Assembly: GCA_035297265.1 (NCBI GenBank)
Contig: DATGZH010000064.1
Location: forward strand, 62,001 to 126,000
Direction: 5' to 3'
Origin: DATGZH01 sp035297265
GTDB taxonomy: Bacteria; Actinomycetota; Acidimicrobiia; Acidimicrobiales; RAAP-2
DNA: 64,000 bases
Of this stretch, positions 58,234-64,000 are shown piece after piece (positions within the stretch are counted from its first letter, which is position 1; the number at the start of each line of letters is the position of its first letter). The notes under the pieces are model-generated. The model was not told the DNA's origin. It ran no database searches and saw nothing but the letters and a program-made list of their open reading frames with translations. Made by a program: the position numbers and the translations under genes.

Positions 58234-59487
58234 TCAGCGGCACTCGACGAGCTGGCCCGCGGTGAGCTCGTCGTAGATCGTGTGCAGCAGGGCCGCCGCG
58301 CCGCGCCACGTGTAGTCGCGGGCCCGGAGCACCGAGGCGGTCGACAGCCGCTCGGCGAGCAGCGGGTCACCCACGACCCGCCGCACGGCGGCGGCGAAGT
58401 CCTGCGGACGGTGGCCCTCGACGAGGAAGCCCGTCCGGCCGTGGTCGACGAGCGTGGCCAGCCCGCCCACCGCCGAGGCCACGACCGGCGTCCCGCAGGC
58501 CGAGGCCTCGAGGGCGACGAGGCCGAAGGACTCGGAGCGGCTGGGCACGAGACAGACGTCGGCCGCCCGGTAGTACGTGGACAGGAGCTCGTGGGGCTGC
58601 GGGGCCACGAACGTGACCCGGCCGGCCAGCCCGAGCGCGTGGGTCTGGTCGACGAGGCCCCGGTAGGTGGCTTCGCCGTGCGGACCGCTCGGGCCACCCA
58701 CGACCACGAGGCGCGCGGCCACGCCGTCGTGGACCAGCTCGGCCAGGGTGGCAAGGGCCACCTCCGCCCCTTTCAGGGGCTGGAGCCGCCCGACGAAGAG
58801 GAGGAGCGCGCCGTCCGCCGGCAGCCCGAGCGCCCGGCGGGCCTGCGGGCGGTGACCCGGCCCGAAGAAGGCGTGGTCCACGCCCGGGGCCACGATGGCG
58901 ATGCGGGAGGGGTCGGCGCCGTAGAGGGCCTCGATCTGGTCGGCTTCGACGCTGCACGAGGCGAGCACGGTGTCGGAGCAGGCGATGACCGTGGCTTCGG
59001 CCTCGGCCCGCCGGTGGGGCACGTCCGCTTCGACCTCCTCGGGCCCGGTCTCGGCCTTCACCCGGTCGAGCGTGTGGAAGGTGCAGACGAGGGGGAGGTC
59101 GAGCTCGTGCTTGATGACGTGGCCGGCGAGCCCGGAGAGCCAGTAGTTGGCGTGGATGGCCTCGAACGGCCCGTCCCCGTCGTCCGCCGACCCGGCCATG
59201 GTGGCCAGCACCCGCTCGGTGAACTCGGGCACCACCTTCGAGAGCGACTCCTTCGGGAGCGGGCCGAGCCGTCCCGCCGGCACGTGGTGGACCGTGAACC
59301 CGGGCTCGACGGCGACCGTCGGCGACAGGTCGGGGGACCAGCACCGGGTGAAGACGTCGCAGGCCACGCCGGTGCGGGCGAGGGCCGCGGCCAGCTCCCG
59401 GACGTAGACGTTCATGCCGCCGCCGTCGCCCGTCCCCGGCTGGGCCAGGGGCGACGTGTGCAGGGAGAGCACGGCCAGGCGTCGCAT
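58234..59487 (-). CDS. mshA: D-inositol-3-phosphate glycosyltransferase (mycothiol synthesis)
   Basis: A 417-residue family 4 glycosyltransferase. PGTGDGGGMNVYVRELAAAL near residue 15 is characteristic of MshA, which joins UDP-GlcNAc to inositol-3-phosphate in the first step of mycothiol synthesis. IHANYWLSGLAGHVIKHEL, FHTLDRVKAE, FVGRLQPLKGAEVAL near 225 and PSRSESFGLVALEASACGTPV near 315 (the sugar-nucleotide site) complete the pattern. The downstream ybjN-like gene repeats the mycobacterial arrangement. ATG 59487; TAGGCT lies 10 bases before it. Confidence 0.9.
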   Translation of the reverse strand: MRRLAVLSLHTSPLAQPGTGDGGGMNVYVRELAAALARTGVACDVFTRCWSPDLSPTVAVEPGFTVHHVPAGRLGPLPKESLSKVVPEFTERVLATMAGSADDGDGPFEAIHANYWLSGLAGHVIKHELDLPLVCTFHTLDRVKAETGPEEVEADVPHRRAEAEATVIACSDTVLASCSVEADQIEALYGADPSRIAIVAPGVDHAFFGPGHRPQARRALGLPADGALLLFVGRLQPLKGAEVALATLAELVHDGVAARLVVVGGPSGPHGEATYRGLVDQTHALGLAGRVTFVAPQPHELLSTYYRAADVCLVPSRSESFGLVALEASACGTPVVASAVGGLATLVDHGRTGFLVEGHRPQDFAAAVRRVVGDPLLAERLSTASVLRARDYTWRGAAALLHTIYDELTAGQLVECR

Positions 59488-59503
59488 GACGGCCCTGAGC
59501 CTA
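59488..59503 (-). promoter_or_regulatory. -10-like hexamer of mshA
   Basis: On the minus strand TAGGCT (59503-59498) is 10 bases before ATG 59487 and overlaps the stop codon of the XRE gene. Confidence 0.35.
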
Positions 59504-59917
59504 CTGGCGGAGGCCCGATCCTCCGGTGGCCCCGTTCGGCGCGAGGACCCCCCCCTCGCCCGCCGCGGCATCGTGCTCCCGCCGGAACGAGAGGTAGATG
59601 CGCACGAGCGCCTGCTTCTGCTCCTCGTTCAGATGCGGGTCGGCCAGGATCTCCCGGGCGAGGTCCGGGGTCCCGTCGGGCGGGTCCAAGATCCCGGCCT
59701 GCACGTAGAGGGTCTCGGCCGAGATGCGGAGAGCCCGGGCGATCTGCTGGAGGATCTCGGCCGACGGCCGACGCAGGCCCCGCTCGATCTGGCTCAGGTA
59801 GGGGTTGGAGATCCCGGCCAGCTCCGAGAGGCGCCGCAAGGACAGCCGGGCACCGTTGCGCTGCTCGCGGATGAAGCTCCCGAGTTCGCGCCAGCGGTCG
59901 GCCTGTTCGCCCCCCAC
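59501..59917 (-). CDS. XRE-family transcriptional regulator
   Basis: A 138-residue DNA-binding protein. The Cro/C1-type helix-turn-helix is at about residues 14-70 (LGSFIREQRNGARLSLRRLS, ISNPYLSQIERGLRRPSAEI). The C-terminal half is helical (AREILADPHLNEEQKQALV) and resembles the mycobacterial Rv0474 group. Its targets are unknown. GTG 59917 follows a TACGCT element at the leaderless spacing; an overlapping ATG two bases upstream is out of frame. Confidence 0.86.
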   Translation of the reverse strand: MGGEQADRWRELGSFIREQRNGARLSLRRLSELAGISNPYLSQIERGLRRPSAEILQQIARALRISAETLYVQAGILDPPDGTPDLAREILADPHLNEEQKQALVRIYLSFRREHDAAAGEGGVLAPNGATGGSGLRQ

Positions 59918-59929
59918 ATGGCGAGCGTA
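59918..59929 (-). promoter_or_regulatory. Leaderless-type -10 element of the XRE regulator
   Basis: On the minus strand TACGCT (59929-59924), six bases (CGCCAT), then GTG 59917. Confidence 0.5.
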
Positions 59930-59958
59930 CTGCCCGCCCGAGGGCGGGTTCGGCCCGC

Positions 59959-60414
59959 TCAGCGCAGCCGACCGGTCCGGCCGGCCGGTGCGTAGCGGTA
60001 GAGGGCCAGACCCACGACCCCCTCGCGGGCCACCGGGCCGAAGTCCCGGCTGTCGGTGCTCGCCGCACCGGGCTCGCCGACGACTTGGAGGCCGGACGGA
60101 CCGACCGAGGCGATTCGTTTGACGAGGAGGCGGCCCCCGGGGCCGTCCCTCGGGTCGACCACCGCCACGAGCTGACCGGTGTAGAGCGGCCAGCGGCGGG
60201 GCAGCGCCACCACGAGGAGCCGGTCGCCCTCTTCGAGCGTCGGCGCCATCGACGCGCCGAGCACCTCGACCCGGCGGAGCGACCTCGAGGCAGCGCGCCC
60301 GAGCGCGCCGAGACCGAGGATCAGGACCACCCGGGCCCGCCACCTGCGCTTCTTGTTTCTTCGTGCCTCGGCGGTGGGTAGTGTGAGCCCGACCTGCACG
60401 ACCCCTCGACTCAC
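59959..60414 (-). CDS. sodX: Nickel superoxide dismutase maturation protease (S26 family)
   Basis: A 151-residue signal-peptidase-like protease. The catalytic Ser is in VLGASMAPTLEEGDRLLV near residue 55, the Lys in LLVKRIASVG near 98, and GEPGAASTDSRDFGPV near 112 is the closing box of the S26 family. A short hydrophobic stretch (VVLILGLGALG) precedes the domain. Proteins of this type lie beside sodN and remove its propeptide so that the mature N-terminal His can bind nickel. GTG 60414 is the longest start; a GTG at about residue 29 is possible. Confidence 0.83.
   Translation of the reverse strand: MSRGVVQVGLTLPTAEARRNKKRRWRARVVLILGLGALGRAASRSLRRVEVLGASMAPTLEEGDRLLVVALPRRWPLYTGQLVAVVDPRDGPGGRLLVKRIASVGPSGLQVVGEPGAASTDSRDFGPVAREGVVGLALYRYAPAGRTGRLR
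60379..60384 (+). promoter_or_regulatory. -10-like hexamer of sodN
   Basis: TAGTGT at 60379-60384 lies about 70 bases before the sodN start, giving a leader of about 66 bases that holds AAGGAG at 60443-60448, eight bases before the ATG. It lies inside the 5' end of the divergent sodX frame. Confidence 0.35.
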
Positions 60415-60456
60415 GGACGGCCCCGGACCGCCGGCGGCCTGGAAGGAGCCCCAGCC

Positions 60457-60876
60457 ATGCGCATCATCGACCGCGTGCTCGCCCTCGCCGATCGCCTCTC
60501 ACCGCCGTCCACCGTCCACGCCCACTGCGACCTCCCCTGTGGCGTCTACGACCCGGCCCAGGCCCGCATCGAAGCGCAATCGGTGAAGGCGTGCATGGAG
60601 AAGTTCAACGCGTCCGACGACCACGAGTTCAAGGAGCGGGCCCTCTTCATCAAAGAGGAGCGGGCCGACCTCGTGAAGCACCACCTCTGGGTGCTCTGGA
60701 CCGACTACTTCAAGCCGGAGCACGTGGCGAAGTACCCCCAGCTCCACGACCTGTTCTGGCAGGCCACGAAGAGCGCCGGCGAGTCCAAGAAGACCACCGA
60801 CGAGGCCGTCGGCCAGCGGCTCCTGGACGAGATCGCCGAGATCGACAAGATCTTCTGGGAGACCAAGAAGGCCTGA
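60457..60876 (+). CDS. sodN: Nickel superoxide dismutase
   Basis: A 139-residue precursor. After a short propeptide (about 22 residues, ending STVHA) comes the nickel hook HCDLPCGVYDP, in which the mature N-terminal His and the two Cys bind nickel. The remainder is the four-helix bundle (ARIEAQSVKACMEKF, HHLWVLWTDYFKPEH, LFWQATKSAGESKK). It removes superoxide in the cytoplasm or at the cell surface. It is divergent from sodX, whose product is expected to cut before the His. Nickel-dependent regulation is known in Streptomyces (Nur) but no operator was seen. Confidence 0.94.
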   Translation: MRIIDRVLALADRLSPPSTVHAHCDLPCGVYDPAQARIEAQSVKACMEKFNASDDHEFKERALFIKEERADLVKHHLWVLWTDYFKPEHVAKYPQLHDLFWQATKSAGESKKTTDEAVGQRLLDEIAEIDKIFWETKKA

Positions 60877-60928
60877 CCGCCAGACCGCCGGCGGACCTGC
60901 TCAGGGCAGCTCGCCGCCGCGCCGAGGC

Positions 60929-62239
60929 TCACACGGCGAAGAGGTAGGCGGCGCCTTGGGAGCCCTGCCAGCCTTCGGCGCCGACGGCCACCCTCCTCGG
61001 CGTGGCGTCGACCGCCCAACCGAAGAAGTCGTTCGCCGCGCCGTCAGACGCCGTCAGTTCGGCCAGCTCGGCCCAGCCCGCGACGTCGGTGAAGACGTAC
61101 GCCGCACCCTGGAACGTCGCGTGGCCCGGAGCACCGACCGCCGCCGTCGTACCCGAGATGGCCACCGACGCGCCGAACTCGTCGCCGGCCGCCCCGTCGG
61201 GCGCCGCCAGCTCGGCCGTCTGTACCCAGCTTGTACCGCCGGTGAAGAGGTAGGCCGCACCCTCGAAACCGCCGTTGCCCATGTTGCGACCCGGCGCGCC
61301 CACGATGATCTCCCCGCCGGAGACGGCGACCGACCAACCGAAGGTGTCACCGATTTCGCCGTCCGCCGCCGTGAGCTCGGCTGACTGCACCCAGCTCGTA
61401 CCGCCGGTGAAGACGTAGGCCGCGCCCTGCAGCGGATCGAAACCGACCTGGTGGTGCGGGGCCCCCACGACCAACGTCGTCCCGCTGAGGGCCACCGCTT
61501 CGCCGAAGAAGTCGTTGGCCGCGCCGTCAGACGCCGTCAGCTCGGCTTGCTGCGTCCAGCCCGTCCGACCCCGTGCGAACACGTAGACGCCACCGGCCTG
61601 GGGCACGCCACCCACCTCGCGCAGGGGTGCGCCCACCACCAGCTGCTTCTTGGTCAGCGAGATGGCGTAGCCGAAGAAGTCGCTGGCCGCGCCGTCGGAC
61701 GCAGTGAGCTCGGCCTGCTGGGTCCAGCTCGTGCCGGTCCTCGTGAACAGGTAGGCCGCTCCCTGTTCGGCGTTGGCGCCCACCGTGTGCTGCGGGGCCC
61801 CGACGACCAGCGTGTCCTTCGAGAGGGCGACGCCGGAACCGAACGCGTCGAAGGCCGCGCCGTCCGATGCCGTCAGCTCGGCCTGCTGGGTCCAGCTGGA
61901 TCCGGACCGGACGTAGACGTAGACAGCTCCTTGCTGCGCGTTGCCGTCCACGGTGTGGAAGGGAGCGCCCACGGCCATCGTGCCGCCGACCACCGACACC
62001 GAGCTGCCCGACCCGTCGCCGCTGGCGCCGTCGGCGGCCAGCAACTCGGCCAGCTGCCGCGGCCCGCCCTTGCCCGCGAGCACGGCGGGCACGGCGGGAA
62101 CGGCGGGCACCGTGCCCGGATGTGCCGTGATAGCGCCGACCGCCGGCCAGGACACCAGATTGGTCCCGCCCACCAGCACCAGCGCGACGAACCCCTGACA
62201 GAACATGGCGCGACGACGAGCTTGACGCGACGATCCCAC
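60929..62239 (-). CDS. Secreted FG-GAP (integrin-alpha-like) repeat protein
   Basis: A 436-residue protein with a signal peptide (FCQGFVALVLVGGTNLVSWPAVGA) and then seven repeats of about 52 residues. Each has a strand ending in VVGAP or a variant, then QGAAYVF and W-x-Q-x-A-E-L-T-A-S-D-G-A. This is the FG-GAP pattern that folds into a seven-bladed propeller, as in integrin alpha chains and bacterial surface proteins. Repeats 2 to 4 are close to one another in DNA, suggesting recent duplication. Function unknown, presumably binding outside the cell. GTG 62239 has AGGGGGAA six bases upstream. Confidence 0.85.
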   Translation of the reverse strand: MGSSRQARRRAMFCQGFVALVLVGGTNLVSWPAVGAITAHPGTVPAVPAVPAVLAGKGGPRQLAELLAADGASGDGSGSSVSVVGGTMAVGAPFHTVDGNAQQGAVYVYVRSGSSWTQQAELTASDGAAFDAFGSGVALSKDTLVVGAPQHTVGANAEQGAAYLFTRTGTSWTQQAELTASDGAASDFFGYAISLTKKQLVVGAPLREVGGVPQAGGVYVFARGRTGWTQQAELTASDGAANDFFGEAVALSGTTLVVGAPHHQVGFDPLQGAAYVFTGGTSWVQSAELTAADGEIGDTFGWSVAVSGGEIIVGAPGRNMGNGGFEGAAYLFTGGTSWVQTAELAAPDGAAGDEFGASVAISGTTAAVGAPGHATFQGAAYVFTDVAGWAELAELTASDGAANDFFGWAVDATPRRVAVGAEGWQGSQGAAYLFAV

Positions 62240-62274
62240 GTGAGTTCCCCCTTCTGCCCGATCCCCGGACGCGC

Positions 62275-62280
62275 ATGGTA
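62275..62280 (-). promoter_or_regulatory. -10-like hexamer of the FG-GAP gene
   Basis: On the minus strand TACCAT lies 35 bases before GTG 62239, leaving a short leader that carries AGGGGGAA. The rest of the 168-base gap up to 62407 shows nothing else I can name. Confidence 0.35.
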
Positions 62281-62407
62281 CCGACCGTTCCGGGGCGGTG
62301 CGCCAGTGGCACGGGCTCGCCACCCCCGGCGCCGACCGGGGCTGGTCAGGGCGGCGAGGGACCCGTCGAACCCTGCACGCGGCTTGCAATCACCGGTGGG
62401 GGGCCGG

Positions 62408-62626
62408 TCAGAAAGAGTGCCCCCCACCCGCCGCCGAATCGGTGAGCTGGGGGTGGTTCCCGCACGTTCGGGCCAACGGGAACGCGGCGAGGCGCTCGTC
62501 GTCGATCGGCTGCCCGCAGGCGTCGCACGTGCCGTAGCGGCCGTCCTCGAGCCGGACGAGGGCGTCGTCCACCTCGTCGAGCAAGCGGTCGGCCTCGGCC
62601 AACGCGGTGACGTAGTCGTCGAGCAC
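62408..62626 (-). CDS. Short TraR/DksA-type zinc finger protein
   Basis: A 72-residue protein: a helix (VTALAEADRLLDEVDDALVR) followed by a DksA-type zinc finger, RYGTCDACGQPIDDERL...TCGNH. Three ligands are Cys and the fourth position has His (C-x2-C...C-x2-H), a variant of the C4 finger. DksA-like proteins act on RNA polymerase through the secondary channel; this one lacks most of the coiled coil and may have another role. GTG 62626 is chosen from the TACGGT hexamer seven bases before it; in-frame starts further up to 62722 are possible but would cross the divergent promoter. Confidence 0.72.
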   Translation of the reverse strand: MLDDYVTALAEADRLLDEVDDALVRLEDGRYGTCDACGQPIDDERLAAFPLARTCGNHPQLTDSAAGGGHSF

Positions 62627-62639
62627 CGCAGCCACCGTA
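62627..62639 (-). promoter_or_regulatory. Leaderless-type -10 element of the zinc finger gene
   Basis: On the minus strand TACGGT (62639-62634), seven bases (GGCTGCG), then GTG 62626. Confidence 0.45.
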
Positions 62640-62678
62640 GTGCCGCGACGGGCGGGGGCCGCGTCTCCTCGGGCCTCG

Positions 62679-62692
62679 TAGGCTGGCCCGTC
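62679..62692 (+). promoter_or_regulatory. -10 element before the seven-codon ORF and the cysteine desulfurase-like gene
   Basis: TAGGCT at 62679-62684 stands eight bases before GTG 62693. A start point at or next to that GTG would make the short ORF the first translated sequence of the message. Confidence 0.5.
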
Positions 62693-62716
62693 GTGAACGT
62701 GGACCTCACCCGGTGA
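62693..62716 (+). CDS. Candidate seven-codon leader ORF
   Basis: GTG AAC GTG GAC CTC ACC CGG TGA would give the peptide MNVDLTR. Its stop overlaps the GTG of the next gene (GTGA). Together with the TAGGCT element it looks like a leaderless leader peptide translationally coupled to the gene that follows. The peptide has no Cys. It may also be chance; no comparison was possible. Confidence 0.35.
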   Translation: MNVDLTR

Positions 62717-64000
62717 CCGCACCTCTGGCCCAGCTCCTCGGCGCCGGCATGGCGGTGCCCTGCCTCGACGGCGTCGAGCGCCCCTACGTGGACCTCGACT
62801 GCGCCGCCTCCACCTCGGCCATGGTCAAGGTGGCCGAGGTGGTGGACGAGTTCCTCCCCCGCTACTCGAGCGTCCACCGGGGGGCCGGCTACCGCTCCCG
62901 GATGGCCACCGTGGCCTACGAGGAGGCCCGGGCCACCGTGCTCGACTTCTGCGGCGGGGACCGCCGGGACCGGGACGACGTGGCGATCATCTGCCGGAAC
63001 ACGACCGAGGCGCTGAACCACCTCGCCTACCGCCTCCGCCTCTCACCCGACGACGTCGTCGTGACGACGTTGGTGGAGCACCACGCCAACCTGCTCCCGT
63101 GGGCCCGAATGGCCCGCATCCGCTTCGTCGACTGCGGCACGGACGGCACCTTCACGATCGACGACGTGGTCGCCGCCCTCGACGAGGAGCCCCGACCCGT
63201 GCTCCTCGCCGTCACCGGTGCGTCGAATGTCACCGGGTGGCGCCCGCCGGTCGACGTCCTGTGCGCCGCAGCCCACGAGCGGGGGATCCCGGTCGTGCTC
63301 GACGCGGCCCAGCTGGCGCCGCACCGTCTCCTCCCGGCGGAGCCCGACTTCGTCGCCTTCAGCGGCCACAAGCTCTACGCCCCCTACGGGGCCGGGGCCC
63401 TCGTCGGGCCGCGGTCCGCCTTCAGCGAGGGCGACCCGTTCCTCGCCGGCGGCGGGGCGGTCGACCTCGTGACGGTGGACGAGGTGATCTGGACCGAGCC
63501 TCCCGAGCGCGAAGAGGCCGGCTCGCCGAACGTGGTCGGCGCGGTGGCCTTTGCCGCCGCCCTCCGCGAGCTCGAGGTCATCGGTTGGGGGGCCATCGAG
63601 ACGCACGAGCGACCGCTCGCGGAGCGGCTGCGCTCGGGTCTCGCCGCCATCGACGGCGTGACCGTGCTCGGGCCGTCGCTCGACACCGAGACGCTGGCCG
63701 TGGCGGCCTTCAACGTCGCCGGGCTCCACCACGCCCTCGTGGCCGCCCGCCTCAGCGCCGAGTGGGGCATCGGCGTCCGCCACGGCTGCTTCTGCGCCCA
63801 CCCCTATCTCCTGCGGCTCCTCGACCTGGGCGAAGACGACGTGGAAGCGGCCCGCCAGGAGGTCCGGCGGGGAGACCGGCGGCGGGTGCCCGGCGCCGTC
63901 CGGGCCAGCTGCGGCCTCGGCACCACCGAGGCCGACGTCGACCTCCTGCTCGAAGCGTTGGCCGACCTGGCCGCCGGCTCTCCGGCGCCGGTCCCCTACG
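62713..64000 (+). CDS. Cysteine desulfurase-like class V aminotransferase (3' end outside window)
   Basis: At least 429 codons in frame to the window end. A PLP-dependent protein: VEHHANLLPW near residue 118, TGASNVTGWRPPVDVL near 171, PLP-binding Asp in VVLDAAQLAPHR near 197, the Schiff-base Lys in AFSGHKLYAPYGAGALVG near 219, and RHGCFCAHPYL near 358, the position of the active Cys loop in SufS/Csd proteins. The N-terminal VDLDCAASTSAM replaces the usual YLDNAATT. It could mobilise sulfur from cysteine, but relatives act as selenocysteine lyases or isopenicillin-type epimerases, so the substrate is open. GTG 62713 overlaps the short ORF; a GTG or ATG further in is possible. Confidence 0.82.
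   Translation, partial: MTAPLAQLLGAGMAVPCLDGVERPYVDLDCAASTSAMVKVAEVVDEFLPRYSSVHRGAGYRSRMATVAYEEARATVLDFCGGDRRDRDDVAIICRNTTEALNHLAYRLRLSPDDVVVTTLVEHHANLLPWARMARIRFVDCGTDGTFTIDDVVAALDEEPRPVLLAVTGASNVTGWRPPVDVLCAAAHERGIPVVLDAAQLAPHRLLPAEPDFVAFSGHKLYAPYGAGALVGPRSAFSEGDPFLAGGGAVDLVTVDEVIWTEPPEREEAGSPNVVGAVAFAAALRELEVIGWGAIETHERPLAERLRSGLAAIDGVTVLGPSLDTETLAVAAFNVAGLHHALVAARLSAEWGIGVRHGCFCAHPYLLRLLDLGEDDVEAARQEVRRGDRRRVPGAVRASCGLGTTEADVDLLLEALADLAAGSPAPVPY

Noticed and set aside
60929..62239. Tandem repeats in the FG-GAP gene as a CRISPR-like array
   Set aside because: The repeats are about 156 bases, coding and diverged; they encode protein blades.

Overview
The window is GC-rich, gene-dense DNA (no stretch over 300 bases without a gene) with frequent GTG starts and ATGA/GTGA stop-start overlaps. 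Gene content points to an aerobic actinomycete (Actinomycetota): a diheme QcrC / cytochrome bcc-aa3 branch, a 14-gene NDH-1 operon, the mycothiol gene mshA, a BldC-like regulator, nickel superoxide dismutase and actinobacterial families such as DUF3817 and DUF2332. A deep branch such as Acidimicrobiia is my best guess, by inference only.

Layout. 1-899: end of ctaD, then ctaF (cytochrome aa3 oxidase). 961-5648: a frameshifted MFS transporter, two small membrane proteins, a GNAT enzyme, a DUF2332 protein and an orphan ABC-2 permease. 5858-10052 (minus): ctaE-qcrC-qcrA-qcrB. 10194-12545 (minus): HelD-like RNA-polymerase-associated helicase. 12707-18111: hemE, cpfC/hemH, cgoX/hemY, and an apolipoprotein N-acyltransferase homologue lacking the usual nucleophilic cysteine. 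18148-29066: accessory stretch with a lipoprotein, small proteins, a double-CDGSH iron-sulfur protein, a HAD phosphatase, a phosphoesterase-like/MprF-like fusion, secreted proteins, a phosphoesterase and a membrane protein. 29262-45747 (minus): nuoA-N, followed by a frameshifted SnoaL-like gene. 45834-48167: geranylgeranyl-reductase-type flavoprotein and an anchored protein. 48217-54841 (minus): hemL, hemB, cobA-hemD, hemC, hemA; then rex, a SAM hydrolase, bldC-like, proC, ybjN-like, mshA and an XRE regulator, an order recalling the Rv0474-Rv0524 neighbourhood of Mycobacterium tuberculosis. 59959-60876: divergent sodX/sodN. 60929-64000: FG-GAP secreted protein, a DksA-type zinc finger, a seven-codon ORF and a cysteine desulfurase-like gene cut by the window end.

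Functionally the window gathers NADH entry (Nuo), quinol oxidation and oxygen reduction (Qcr, Cta), nearly all of haem synthesis, the NADH/NAD sensor Rex, and redox protection (NiSOD, mycothiol). The gene for coproheme decarboxylase (chdC/hemQ) is not in the window.

Sequence-level themes: at least eleven genes have a TAnnnT hexamer 6-8 bases before the start codon, the layout of leaderless transcripts. Two genes carry apparent single-base frameshifts and a third lacks a usable start, so either sequence errors or decay should be considered. No tRNA, rRNA, CRISPR array, insertion sequence or prophage gene was recognised.
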